Shown here: positions 1 to 9,126 of the stretch, piece after piece
Layout: every line of letters starts with the position of its first letter
Position numbering within the stretch: position 1 is the first letter of the stretch
From: Bradyrhizobium yuanmingense
Lineage (GTDB): Bacteria; Pseudomonadota; Alphaproteobacteria; Rhizobiales; Xanthobacteraceae
Assembly: GCF_029167105.1 (NCBI RefSeq)
Contig: NZ_JARFML010000020.1
Location: 83,632 to 147,631, forward strand
Direction: 5' to 3'
Length of the DNA stretch: 64,000 nucleotides
Made by a program: the position numbers and the translations under genes
The notes under the pieces: model-generated
Seen by the model: the letters and a program-made list of their open reading frames with translations, nothing else
What the model was told of the DNA's origin: nothing
Databases searched by the model: none

Positions 1-22
1 CTTCGAGGGCAGTTCCCCGCAG

Positions 23-448
23 GTGCCCGGTGCCGTCTTTCGATCCATCATGACCCCGCTGGATGAAAGCGACCTTCCGGCGCCCGGGAAGATTGGTGAA
101 GGTGGCATTTCCAACGGATTGTACTCCATCCATCTAAAAATTTTGGACGGCGTCCCCGGCGGCCTGACTGGGGTGATGCTAATGAACAATGGCCGTATCT
201 TGGGTGGCGATGCTTTTTTCTATTATCTGGGGTCATACTCCTCCTCCAATGGCCGATGGAGAGGGCAGATGGTCAATCAAGAGCATACGCCAGCGCGAGG
301 GGAAGACCCGGTATTCGGCGGACACGAGATTGGAATTGGTTTTTCGGGAACGTGCGATGCCAAGGGCGGTATTCTTGAAGGCACGGCGCTTGCGGGCAAG
401 CGCAGCATCAGGTTCGAAGCTGCTCTGGAATTGATCTGCGCTGCTTAG
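23..448 (+). CDS. GrlR-like regulatory/hypothetical protein
   Basis: The core begins with an NGLYSIH motif and alternates short beta strands with a GGD turn, ending in a hydrophobic strand. This matches the small beta-barrel GrlR-like family (named for the enteropathogen type III secretion repressor), which is common and mostly uncharacterised in rhizobia. The reading frame opens with GTG; an ATG at 50 is an equally good start and would remove nine residues. About 30 residues precede the conserved core, more than usual, so the true start could be further in. No signal peptide or membrane segment is seen. No type III secretion genes lie in the window, so a link to secretion control is not supported. 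The family call is by pattern and moderately sure. Confidence 0.6.
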   Translation: MPGAVFRSIMTPLDESDLPAPGKIGEGGISNGLYSIHLKILDGVPGGLTGVMLMNNGRILGGDAFFYYLGSYSSSNGRWRGQMVNQEHTPARGEDPVFGGHEIGIGFSGTCDAKGGILEGTALAGKRSIRFEAALELICAA

Positions 449-763
449 GGGCTGCGAAAGCTGAGGGCGCAGCTGCTGGCGAAGCTAGAAGATCGGTTTC
501 GCTCCGAGTTGGTCTTGCGGGGTGTAGAGCTGAACCGCTGAGATCGGATCCCATTGGCAGCATATGATCCCAGGGCCGCCCCCACGAGCGCCTCCGCCAG
601 CGGCCGCTGGTGACCCAAAGGGGGACACATCGGCTGGCGAGGCAGAAAGCCCACCTCGTTCACCACATTTAAACCTTAAGTTTCTACGAAGAGTGGTCAC
701 CCCACGGGCCGCAGGGACCATGCGAACAGCCTTCGTACAGAAGCCATCAATGGACTTCGGGCA
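449..763. other. Intergenic stretch, no supported gene
   Basis: Open frames exist here on both strands but none has a recognisable domain, a ribosome-binding site or rhizobial-style codon use. The AT-richer patch around 665-690 may hold the promoter of the transglycosylase gene downstream. Confidence 0.4.
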
Positions 764-1810
764 ATGAAGGCCTGGCAGACCAGCTGCATCGTGGCTGTTC
801 TCGCGTCCGTTGGACTTTTTCTGGCCGCCGGTAACAGACCGGCCGCGACGGTGCCGGATGTCATGTCGCAAGCGGCAGCGAGCATACCGGCTGCGGCGAG
901 CATGGCAGCTCCCGAGAACGTGGTGACGGCTGACGCGTACGCAGAGGCATCCGCCAGACTCGCGGCAGCGCTTCGGGCGGAAAGAGCAGAGCCGGGCTCG
1001 GTGCCGTCGGCAGGTTCGGCGCCGCCACGCACCGAAGCCGAGATCGTCGATGAACCCGTCGCGCCGAAATTGGCGTCGTTGGGGCAGGATGTCGTCCAAT
1101 CGCTGCCGCCGGAACGCGATGCGTCCAACGGTGCTCCGAAAGCGGCGTCGACGCAGGATTTCCGTCATCTGATTTACTACGTCTGGTCCGAACTGCCGCC
1201 CGCCGAGAAACCGGCGGAGATCGTCTTGCGTGCGTTCAAGGACATCCCGGTCGGAACGCCGACTGAGGAGATCAAGCGCGCTGCCGACGCGTTTGGTCTC
1301 GATTTCAATTTCATGATGGCGGTTGCCAAGATCGAATCCGGCTTCAACCCCAATCAACGCACCGGGTCATATATCGGGCTGTTTCAGCTCAGCTATTACG
1401 AGTTCGGGAAGTTCGGCTTCGGGCAGATTCGCAGTCCGCGGGATAACGCCATTGCGGCCGCCTACAAGATCATCACCGAAGGCGTCCTGTTCCAGTGGAT
1501 CACCCACCGCAAGCCGGACATGAGCGATCTCTACCTGATCCATCAGCAGGGCTGGGAAGGCGCCGCCGAGCACATCAGCAAGCCCACTCGCCTCGCCTGG
1601 AAATCCATGTGCGCCAGCAGCGAAGGCAGGGAGAAGGGCGAGAGGTGGTGCAAACGCGCGATCTGGGGCAATACACTTCCGGCCTTCAAGCGCACCTGGA
1701 AATCGGTCGACAACGTGACGTCGGAGGCGTTCGTCGGCATGTGGCGCGGCCGGGTCGCCGAATTCTACGGGAAATACGTTGCGACTGCTGCGGCGGCGGC
1801 AAGCCAATAA
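764..1810 (+). CDS. Lytic transglycosylase-like SLT-domain protein
   Basis: Residues 1-23 form an N-terminal hydrophobic export segment, followed by about 110 Ala/Pro-rich linker residues. The C-terminal half carries an SLT-type lysozyme-like fold: the AVAKIESGFNP motif supplies the likely catalytic Glu191, followed by the GLFQLS motif and a helical region. Such enzymes cleave the MurNAc-GlcNAc bond of peptidoglycan in the periplasm with 1,6-anhydro product formation. The gene stands alone, so a role in general wall remodelling rather than in a secretion machine is the safer reading. The Ala-rich linker probably lets the domain reach the wall from a membrane anchor. Length (348 residues) is normal for rhizobial members. 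Confidence 0.8.
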   Translation: MKAWQTSCIVAVLASVGLFLAAGNRPAATVPDVMSQAAASIPAAASMAAPENVVTADAYAEASARLAAALRAERAEPGSVPSAGSAPPRTEAEIVDEPVAPKLASLGQDVVQSLPPERDASNGAPKAASTQDFRHLIYYVWSELPPAEKPAEIVLRAFKDIPVGTPTEEIKRAADAFGLDFNFMMAVAKIESGFNPNQRTGSYIGLFQLSYYEFGKFGFGQIRSPRDNAIAAAYKIITEGVLFQWITHRKPDMSDLYLIHQQGWEGAAEHISKPTRLAWKSMCASSEGREKGERWCKRAIWGNTLPAFKRTWKSVDNVTSEAFVGMWRGRVAEFYGKYVATAAAAASQ

Positions 1811-2039
1811 TTCGGTCGTCGGCAGCGCCCTGCCACGCTAGCTGTGCCTTTAGTCGCCGCGGCGAAACTGAGCCAGCTGGGTCAACCAAGTCCACTCATG
1901 GCGCGGTTGCCAACGTGGTAGCGCAGCTCGCCGGCCGTCAGCCTTTGGCCCATTACGGACCTCTCGCGAGAAGTTCCAGTTGACGTTCAGGGTTTGCTTT
2001 GCGTCACCCAGGATGTGTTGGGGCCCTCACCTGAACGGA

Positions 2040-2739
2040 CTATTGAGCCGTGTAAACGCAACGAAACCCGATATAGACCGCATGAAAGTCGGCCGATTTC
2101 CACTGTACGGCTGACGCTTTTGTCTTGTCCGCACCATACCACCACGACCCGCCGGCCGTCAGTGCCTCATCGCCCCGCCGATCCGCGAGCCATTCCCAGA
2201 CATTGCCACCCATGTCGTACAGACCGTTGACACCCCGCTTGGTGGTACCTGCCGCTGCATGCCGCGGCCAGCGATCTCTACCGGATGTGTTCATGCCGTC
2301 AGGTCTATCGCCGACAGAATAAGGATAGGTGCGTCCACTTACGAAATCATCGGTAGGATTCGCACGCGTTTCGGTATAGGCGGCTCTTTCCCATTCTTCC
2401 AGGGTCGGCAAGCGTCCGCCCGCGGCTAAGCAGTAGTCACGGGCTTCACTCCAGGACACATGCACCGCCGGCTCATCTTCGCTGCCCGGTTCTCCGAACG
2501 GAGTCGCCCATGTCCAGCCGCTGCGACGGATCCAGCCGTCCGCGAATTCGTGTCCGCCTCCTGCCTGTTCGGCCGCGGTCTTCAGAGCTGTCAGCAGCGA
2601 AATTGCGAAACTGGCCGATCGTGACCTCGGTCCGGTCGATGGCAAACTTGCCCAGATTTTCGCGTTGGCCAGGCTCGGCGAATGCAACGCTGGTAACAGC
2701 CATCAAGCCACATCGCAAAGCAATCGAGCGCCATTTCAT
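2040..2739 (-). pseudogene. Frameshifted formylglycine-generating-enzyme-like (SUMF1 domain) gene
   Basis: Two overlapping minus-strand frames together make one SUMF1/FGE-sulfatase-type protein. The N-terminal frame starts at ATG 2737-2739, behind a good AGGAG site, with a signal peptide ending near AFA and the motif FAIDRTEVTIGQF. The C-terminal frame holds VSWSEARDYC, the GGNVWEW motif and a terminal GFRC. They meet near 2590-2605, where moving on by one base restores a continuous domain. Relatives of this fold make formylglycine in sulfatases or act as ergothioneine-type synthases, but no sulfatase gene is nearby. The gene follows the Tat aldo/keto reductase by 72 bp on the same strand, so the two may be co-transcribed. 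Either a real pseudogene or a single sequencing indel would explain it. Confidence 0.75.
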
Positions 2740-2811
2740 GCACGAACTTCTCCTGTATTGCCTCGAGGTGAGAAGGGGCAGGCGCCGACCCAGCGCGCCT
2801 GCCATCACCGA

Positions 2812-3930
2812 TCAGCTCATGCGCTGACGCAATGCCGCCTGCGAACGGCGAATGACGCCCTGGTACATGCTCTGCTTGTCAGGATACCATTGCATCGACG
2901 CGAGATTGGCGAAGCCGGGAATGCTTTCCATATGCCGTGCCATCCGCTGCCGCATGGATTGATCCGGCTGAGGACCGCGCAGCGCGCCGACATTCTCGGC
3001 CGCGTGATCCGGGTTCGACGTCGCGGCAAGAACGGTCGTCACCGCCGGATGGCCCATGGCCCATTTGATGAAGAACTGCGACCAGTTCTCTGCAGCGATG
3101 TCGCGGGCAAAATCGGGCAGCGGCCGGCCTTCCACGATCTTGTGCAAGCGACCTTTTTCCAGCGGCATATTTGTCAACACGCCGACACCCTTGTCGCTCG
3201 CCGCGCGAAGGACCCGCTCCTCGGCATGACGATTGAAAATCGAATAATTGACCTGGATGATGTCCACCAGATCCTTGTCGATCAATCCCGCGAGAATGTT
3301 GTGATAGTCATTCTCGTGGACCGAGGCGCCGACATAACGAATCCTGCCCTCTCTCTTCCATACGCGCAGCAGTGGCACGATCGCGTCGACATTGACCAGG
3401 CTGTGGCAGTGGAGCACGTCGATCTTGTCGCGCCACAGCCGAAGCCTCGATTGCTCCATGCTGGCCAAGGCGTGGCTTTCGTCAGCCAGGTAGTCGCCGG
3501 TCGACCAGATCTTGTTGCTGATGAACATCTGGTCCGTCACGCCCATGGCGCTGAGAAATCCACCGACGCTGACCTCGCCGGTCCCGTAGAGCGGCGATGT
3601 ATCGATCACCCGGACGCCGGCATCTATATATTTCCTGGTGACCTCTCGCAGCGCGTCACGATTGCTGCCCGGCAGCAGGTCAAAAGTCAGAAACGTTCCC
3701 AGTCCGAGCGCGGGCAGACTTTCGTTGGTGCGGCCGATCGTTCGGGTGAGTACCGGCCCCGCCGCAGCCGCACGCGATGCAGTGCCGGCTGGCGCTTGCG
3801 CACTGGCGCTTGAAACGCCGACCGCAGTTGCGTGAACAGCTGTCGCCGCGACGGCGCCCATCGCGGTGGCGGCGCCGAGGAACTGGCGGCGGTCGGTCGC
3901 CGTCGGCCAGTCCTGTGGTGTCTTATCCAT
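2812..3930 (-). CDS. Tat-exported aldo/keto reductase
   Basis: Start ATG at 3928-3930 gives a protein of about 372 residues with a twin-arginine signal (DRRQFLGAA, followed by an Ala-rich hydrophobic stretch and an alanine-rich cleavage area). The mature part is an aldo/keto reductase TIM barrel: LGLGTF near the start, VIDTSPLYGTGE carrying the Asp and Tyr of the catalytic tetrad, ISNKIW with the Lys and VLHCHS with the His. Periplasmic AKRs exported folded with cofactor are unusual but recurrent in rhizobia. Substrate unknown. A longer frame reaches 3960, but the downstream ATG best fits the Tat signal. It is divergent from the AraC regulator, which could control it. Confidence 0.85.
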   Translation of the reverse strand: MDKTPQDWPTATDRRQFLGAATAMGAVAATAVHATAVGVSSASAQAPAGTASRAAAAGPVLTRTIGRTNESLPALGLGTFLTFDLLPGSNRDALREVTRKYIDAGVRVIDTSPLYGTGEVSVGGFLSAMGVTDQMFISNKIWSTGDYLADESHALASMEQSRLRLWRDKIDVLHCHSLVNVDAIVPLLRVWKREGRIRYVGASVHENDYHNILAGLIDKDLVDIIQVNYSIFNRHAEERVLRAASDKGVGVLTNMPLEKGRLHKIVEGRPLPDFARDIAAENWSQFFIKWAMGHPAVTTVLAATSNPDHAAENVGALRGPQPDQSMRQRMARHMESIPGFANLASMQWYPDKQSMYQGVIRRSQAALRQRMS

Positions 3931-4124
3931 TGCAAATCTCCGTGATTTCGCCTGCGGCACTTGTCGCCTGCCAATAGAAAGGATCGACCTCTCGCTTTGT
4001 CGCGCGGGATTCTGACCAAATCACTCCGATCCTGACGCGACGATGCTCCATTTCCGGCCTGCAAGGAATTGCGGTTCCAAGCTTGTATGTGTATTCAGGC
4101 AACGTCGCTGCGCAGGAAGTCGCG

Positions 4125-5000
4125 ATGCACCGTGTCATTGAGAATGCGTCGACAATCGATCGCTTGAGTTCCCGGCCGGATGGCTGGCGGCGCACCCAAT
4201 GGACGAACGGCGCATTCGAAACGGCGTACCGGCCGATGACCTCCATCGTCGAAGGACGCATCCTGTCGACAAATCACCTCATCATGGCGACCCTGTCCGG
4301 CGGCGCCGAGCGACATGAAATCTCGGCCGATGGCGGGCATCGCTATGACGGCCCCGATTTACCGTCGACCGTTTCATTTCTCCCGGCTGGCTGCGAACGA
4401 CGGCTTCGGCTTCACAATGTGGGTTGGCGATGGGCAGCGATCGCCCTCGACCCTGCCAAGATTTCAGGAATCACCGGCGCATCGATCGAAGGACTGGGCC
4501 CCCTGTCGGGCTCGGAAGACAGCTTTGTCTGGAACATGCTCGCGGAGTTCGAACGAGTTGACGCGCTGGAGGGAGGTCTCGACGCGATCTATTGCGACAC
4601 GATGAGCCTTGCTCTCGTTGTATACCTTGCACGCCGATACGGTGGTGCAAGAGTGAAGGATACATCGATCAAGTTGCCGGCGTGGAGGTTACGGCGCGTC
4701 ACCGAATTCATCGACGCGCATCTAAGCGCGACAATTCGGATTGCCGATCTCGCTGATCTTGCGCAGCTCTCGGAAGGCCATTTCCATCGCGCATTCAGGG
4801 CAGCGACCGGGCAGACGCCGCTGGCATTCGTCCATGCGCGGCGAGTCGCAATGGCAAAACAACTGCTGGCGAGCAGCAAGCTTTCGGTCGCGCAGATGGC
4901 GCTACGCGTCGGTTTTCTCAGTCCCGCGCATTTTGCCCGCGTCTTCCGGACAATGACCGGCCAGAGCCCATCCCAATATCGACGCTCATTCCATCTTTGA
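4125..5000 (+). CDS. AraC-family transcriptional regulator
   Basis: The last ~100 residues carry the two helix-turn-helix units of AraC/XylS regulators: RIADLADLAQLSEGHFHRAF is the first, and MALRVGFLSPAHFARVF the second, followed by the usual GQSPSQYRR end. The N-terminal ~180 residues are a sensing domain without obvious family motifs. Start at ATG 4125 follows AGGAAG at 4114-4119; the frame can be extended to a TTG at 4083, which is less likely. The gene is divergent from the Tat aldo/keto reductase across about 190 bp, which makes that reductase (and the broken SUMF1 gene behind it) the natural target. That is an inference from arrangement only. Confidence 0.85.
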   Translation: MHRVIENASTIDRLSSRPDGWRRTQWTNGAFETAYRPMTSIVEGRILSTNHLIMATLSGGAERHEISADGGHRYDGPDLPSTVSFLPAGCERRLRLHNVGWRWAAIALDPAKISGITGASIEGLGPLSGSEDSFVWNMLAEFERVDALEGGLDAIYCDTMSLALVVYLARRYGGARVKDTSIKLPAWRLRRVTEFIDAHLSATIRIADLADLAQLSEGHFHRAFRAATGQTPLAFVHARRVAMAKQLLASSKLSVAQMALRVGFLSPAHFARVFRTMTGQSPSQYRRSFHL

Positions 5001-5170
5001 CAGGGGAAAGTAACTCCTGACGGCCAATGGCGGACAACGGCAGCCGGCAAATAGCCGACGACACGCCTCAACCCTGCGCATTTTCCGACGAGCCTGCCGC
5101 CCCGGCGTCAGGAGGAAGCGGTTCACGACCAAGGGCCTGCGGGTTATGACGTCGCGGCGCGGCCCGCTGG

Positions 5171-5464
5171 CTACAACGCGAGCACGACCTCGCCCGACAC
5201 CGCGTCCGTGACTCCGCGTCCGTTGCCCTGGTCCTCGAGCACCGACCTGAAACTGTCGAGGGTCTTGATCATCGCCGAGCGTGCCGCGACCAGCGCATCC
5301 TGGCTCACCCACGTGCCGATGAGGCAGAAGGTCTGATCGCCGGTCCTGATGATGACGCCGTGCTCCAGCCCCGGCCATTTGGCCTTGCCGTCGCGGTGCG
5401 CATCGAGGAAGGCGTCTTCCTGGCCCGGCTTCACCTTGAACTTGACGACGTTGTAAACCTGCAT
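5171..5464 (-). CDS. Antibiotic biosynthesis monooxygenase (ABM) domain protein
   Basis: A 97-residue protein beginning MQVYNVVKFKVKPGQEDAF, the typical first strand and helix of the ferredoxin-like ABM fold. Members of this family are cofactor-free monooxygenases, haem-degrading enzymes or simple stress proteins. The frame is open another 65 codons upstream to 5659, but that part has no matching character. The ATG at 5462-5464 has GGAG about 8 bases upstream, so the short form is chosen. It stands alone between the AraC gene and the LuxR-type gene. A second small protein of possibly similar fold lies at 27476. Confidence 0.75.
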   Translation of the reverse strand: MQVYNVVKFKVKPGQEDAFLDAHRDGKAKWPGLEHGVIIRTGDQTFCLIGTWVSQDALVAARSAMIKTLDSFRSVLEDQGNGRGVTDAVSGEVVLAL

Positions 5465-5811
5465 GATGCGGCTCCGGAAATGAATGGATGAAAATGCGAG
5501 CGCCGGACCAGATCGGGCTCGGACCGATATCTTTGCACCCCCGCAACAAAAAGTCGAAAACAACCCCATGTCGCATCGGGCGGGCAACAAAATCAACGGC
5601 TTAGAGCGCGACGAGACGGGATAGGCTCCGCAGCGGGCCTGGCTGGCTCCAGCGAGCACGATCGTTCGCTGCGCATTCTGCTGATTTTACGAACCTTGCG
5701 GAACCAAGACCGGTGTCGCGCGTTGCCGCGCTGCTCTTGCAGGTGACGCGGCTGAAGCCGGGTCGCTTTGCTGGGGCCAATCAAGACGGGAAGCCGGGCG
5801 AGCCAGACCAG
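5465..5811. other. Intergenic stretch before the long-tailed LuxR gene
   Basis: No supported gene. A GTG at 5713 in frame with the downstream regulator would add 33 residues lacking any receiver-domain character. The region should contain divergent promoters for the ABM protein and the regulator; no clear operator was seen. Confidence 0.4.
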
Positions 5812-7899
5812 ATGCGTCGTATCCGACTCGTGATCGCAGATCGCCGTCCGATCGTCTTGCAGGGTTTTGAGACGCTATTTGCGACCGAGCGTGACTTCGA
5901 GATCGTTGCGTCCTGCATCAATGGAGTCGATTGCCTCGAAGCGGTCCGGACGTTGACGCCGGACGTCGCGCTCGTCGAGGACCGATTTCCTGACGTGACG
6001 GCCGCGGCAATGCTCGCCGCCGTCAGCGCCGAACGCCTTCCCACACGGCTGGTCTTCTACACCGCATCGATCGCGCGCGGCGATCTCGCTGCCGCCGTCG
6101 CAGCCGGTGCCTGCACGGCCATACCGATGCGCGAGGAGCCCGAAAACCTGATGCAGTCGCTGCGGCTGGTGGCGCCGAACGCGCACCCGGCGGCCCGCAA
6201 GGCAGGCAATGGCGCGTCTGGCGAAAATAGCCTGGCAGCGCTGACGGACCAGGAGCGCAGGATCATGCGTCTGGTCGCCAGCGGCATGTCGAACAAGGAG
6301 ATTGCGCGCGAGCTCAAGGTCGCCCCAGGCACCATTCAGGCGCGGATCGATCACATATCCGCGCGGCTCGACATCAAAAACCGGACGGAGCTCGCAAGCT
6401 TCGCCCTCGCGCGCCTCTACGGCGGGGTCGGCGCGCTGGCAGCTCTGATTTGGGCGGCGCTGGATGACGTTCAATCCGCGAACGCGGCCGCCTTCGATCA
6501 TGCGCATGCCGACAATTTCACGGTCATGACCGCAGACGGCGCCGGCGCGATCGTGACCATCAAGATTTCCCCCCAAAAGGCGAATGCTGCTTCGGGCAGA
6601 ACGGCCAAAGCCGTCCGGATCGAGAATTCGCTGGCAGACATGCCGACGCGGGCGAGCAAGCTCATCGAATCCCGAGCCGATATCGCCGGCACCACGATCA
6701 CAGTGCCGCCACTCAACCCTTCAAGGGCGGGCTTGAGCAGCGCCGGCACGTTCATGATGACGGCAGTCGGAGTCTCGCTCCTCAGCAGTCACGCCCAGGC
6801 GTTCACTGCTTGGGACAGCCCGAGCGATGTCTTTGCGTGGGCTGACGCGAACGCCCCCCGCGACCTGGCCGCCCTCAATAGTCCCGGCAGGCCCGACTTC
6901 AAGAGCTTCGACAGCCTGCCCTTGCCCGATCCCGACATACACCATGATTCATTCGCCTTCGCGGCTGCCCGAGGCGATGCCATGGCCAGAGCCGACGAAC
7001 CGGGGATCATCGATGCGGCCGCGCGCGAGGACGATTTCGGCGACAACGGCAACCCCCATATCGGATCCGGCGCCATCGACGCACTGAGCGCTGATGGCGG
7101 CTTCGAACAGGCGGCTGCAACCGGCGCGAGGAATGAAGAACACGGCACGACACAGGCGGCCGCACTAGACGCGCGCGATCATGGACAATCGCAGCGTGAT
7201 TTGCACGTTTCGGAAGACGGCGCAGCGGCAGGCAAGCCGAATGCCGAACAGGGGCCACCGGACCACGCATCAGATCAAGGGCAATCGCACGCTTCGGAGA
7301 ACAGCGCCGCAACCGGCAAGAAGCACGCCGAGCTCGCCCCGGTGGGGGACGATTCTACGCGTGGACAATCGCAGCGTGATTTGCATGTTTCGGAAGAGGG
7401 CGCAGCAGCCGGTAAGCAGGGCTCAACCGGACACGACTCCCATCATGGGTCATCGCATCGCGTTTCGGAGCCCGGCTCCCCAGCTGCCGAGCAGCATGGC
7501 AGCGAGGATGGACCGGCAAGCCACGCCAATTCCGGCCAATCGCAGCGTGACTTGCACCAGGTGCATTCAAATCCTTCCAAAGATCTGCATGCGGAGCCGG
7601 GCCAAAAATCTGGCGGCAACGACCAGGCGAAGCATGACGCCGGTCCGGCACAGGCGGCTGCCGCGCCCGGGGCCGCAGATTCCTTTCACTTCAAGAATGA
7701 TATGCCATCGGCCAAGGATCATCGCGAGAATGGCTACGGAGCCGACACGGCTGAACATGTCCCGCTCCGTGCCGGAGGACATGTTGAACTGTCGCTGATC
7801 CCAGATGCAGACCTGATTGGCCATTCGCACGCGGAGCAAGGCGCGGTTGATTACGCAAGGGGCGCTGAGCACCATCCGGTGCATGATTGGCTCGTGTAG
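5812..7899 (+). CDS. LuxR-type response regulator with long His/Ser-rich C-terminal tail
   Basis: From ATG 5812 the protein is about 695 residues. Residues 2-120 resemble a receiver domain, but the phosphorylation-site Asp is replaced by Glu56 (ALVED) and the conserved Lys is absent, so it is probably not phosphorylated normally. Residues ~144-202 are a LuxR helix-turn-helix (GMSNKEIARELKVAPGTIQ). Instead of ending there, the protein continues about 490 residues: a hydrophobic stretch at ~203-217, a second at ~311-330 ending in an AQA site, then low-complexity Gly/Ser/His/Asp-rich repeats (~455-585) and a tail containing DSFHFK and ending HDWLV. NarL/FixJ proteins are normally ~210 residues. 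The tail suggests membrane association or even secretion. Function is unknown. Confidence 0.75.
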   Translation: MRRIRLVIADRRPIVLQGFETLFATERDFEIVASCINGVDCLEAVRTLTPDVALVEDRFPDVTAAAMLAAVSAERLPTRLVFYTASIARGDLAAAVAAGACTAIPMREEPENLMQSLRLVAPNAHPAARKAGNGASGENSLAALTDQERRIMRLVASGMSNKEIARELKVAPGTIQARIDHISARLDIKNRTELASFALARLYGGVGALAALIWAALDDVQSANAAAFDHAHADNFTVMTADGAGAIVTIKISPQKANAASGRTAKAVRIENSLADMPTRASKLIESRADIAGTTITVPPLNPSRAGLSSAGTFMMTAVGVSLLSSHAQAFTAWDSPSDVFAWADANAPRDLAALNSPGRPDFKSFDSLPLPDPDIHHDSFAFAAARGDAMARADEPGIIDAAAREDDFGDNGNPHIGSGAIDALSADGGFEQAAATGARNEEHGTTQAAALDARDHGQSQRDLHVSEDGAAAGKPNAEQGPPDHASDQGQSHASENSAATGKKHAELAPVGDDSTRGQSQRDLHVSEEGAAAGKQGSTGHDSHHGSSHRVSEPGSPAAEQHGSEDGPASHANSGQSQRDLHQVHSNPSKDLHAEPGQKSGGNDQAKHDAGPAQAAAAPGAADSFHFKNDMPSAKDHRENGYGADTAEHVPLRAGGHVELSLIPDADLIGHSHAEQGAVDYARGAEHHPVHDWLV
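7188..7560 (+). repeat. Imperfect tandem coding repeat in LuxR tail
   Basis: A unit encoding GQSQRDLHVSE(D/E)GAAAGK occurs near 7188 and again near 7362 with few base changes. A third, shorter copy of the GQSQRDLH part lies near 7534. A partial variant (GQSHASENSAATGK) sits between the first two. The block looks like recent internal duplication inside the regulator gene and could vary in copy number between strains. Confidence 0.75.
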
Positions 7900-8024
7900 C
7901 TGACGAGATGCCTCCGCACACCGGCGTTAACCATCTCCGGCGGTTCCGGCCCCAGCGAAATCGCTTCGAAGTTTCTTAAATCTTGCGGGGTACCTGTCCT
8001 AGGCGTGGCGACCTGGGAGAAAAC

Positions 8025-8882
8025 ATGAGCAAGCGGGCCAAACGCCGGAAGGTCGAGACGATCGCACTGCCGATGGCTGCGAGAGTCGGAATTGGCGCCG
8101 TGGCCGTGGCAGCATTGGGGTACGGCCTGCTGGCTCCCGCGGGAAACGTGCAGCCGGCGCGGAAGCCGTCCGCGCTCCAGGCCAAGGCATCGTCCACGCC
8201 GGTCTACGTGGCGCCTCCGGTTCATGCACCAGCGCCGCCTCCGGTTCCGGCACCAGTGCCGCTGGTCGAGCCGCCCAAAGCCGACGCCGACGTTCCCGGA
8301 GCCTTGGTCCGACAGGTGGTCGACTATGCCAGTCGCCAGGCGCCGGGCACCGTGATCATCGATACCACGAACACGTTCCTCTATCTCGTCCTGAACGACA
8401 CGCAGGCGATGCGCTACGGCATTGGTGTGGGCCGCGAAGGGTTCGCGTGGTCCGGTGAGCAGACCGTGGCGCGTAAGGCAGAATGGCCGGATTGGCGCCC
8501 GCCCGCGGAGATGGTCTCGCGTCAGCCCTATCTGCCGCGGTTCATGGCAGGCGGCCCCGGCAATCCGCTCGGCGCCCGGGCGATGTATCTCGGCGAGACC
8601 GAATATCGAATTCACGGCACCAACAAGCCCGAGACGATCGGCAAGCGGGTGTCGTCCGGCTGCATTCGCCTGACCAACGAGGACGTCGTCGACCTCTATG
8701 AGCGGGTGAAAGTCGGCGCCAAGGTGATCGTGCTTCCGACGAATGCGGCCCGTCGTCCGTCGCAGGGTGCGCCGCCCGATGCCGCGTCCCGATCGCCAGA
8801 CCCGGCCTCGCCGTCGAGCCGGCCGTCGGCAACCAACGCGCAGATGCCGTCACCCGGACCGAAGATGGCCGAGGTGCAGTAG
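8025..8882 (+). CDS. L,D-transpeptidase (YkuD domain)
   Basis: From ATG 8025 (GGGAGA upstream) the protein is 285 residues: a basic start, one hydrophobic anchor at ~20-37, a proline-rich spacer to ~95, then a YkuD catalytic domain. The key motif is HGTN (His197) followed by SSGCIRL with the catalytic Cys213. These enzymes make 3-3 cross-links in peptidoglycan or attach outer-membrane proteins to it; rhizobia carry many copies, so which job this one does cannot be read from sequence. The C-terminal ~45 residues are Pro/Ser-rich and disordered. A start 42 bases upstream is possible but lacks a clear ribosome site. Confidence 0.88.
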   Translation: MSKRAKRRKVETIALPMAARVGIGAVAVAALGYGLLAPAGNVQPARKPSALQAKASSTPVYVAPPVHAPAPPPVPAPVPLVEPPKADADVPGALVRQVVDYASRQAPGTVIIDTTNTFLYLVLNDTQAMRYGIGVGREGFAWSGEQTVARKAEWPDWRPPAEMVSRQPYLPRFMAGGPGNPLGARAMYLGETEYRIHGTNKPETIGKRVSSGCIRLTNEDVVDLYERVKVGAKVIVLPTNAARRPSQGAPPDAASRSPDPASPSSRPSATNAQMPSPGPKMAEVQ

Positions 8883-9126
8883 TTCAGCCCGCACGTCCTC
8901 GCCCTGGCACTGGGGACAGAGAGACAATTCAAGTCGTCACTCCACGTCGGCAAGCCAGGGCCGAACAGACCATCTTGCCTGACCAGGGCCGGTCTGCGCT
9001 GGCGGGACGCACCACCGATATTAACTCTGTCGGCAAATGATTGCCGACGGGCCGGCAGCCGCCGGCAAAGTTGCCTCATTGGCGCGGAGAATTTTCAGCG
9101 GCGCTAACCTGGGTCAGAGGCGCGTT

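Noticed and set aside
485..1357. A 290-codon minus-strand frame
   Set aside because: Antisense to the transglycosylase gene, Arg-rich, no domain.
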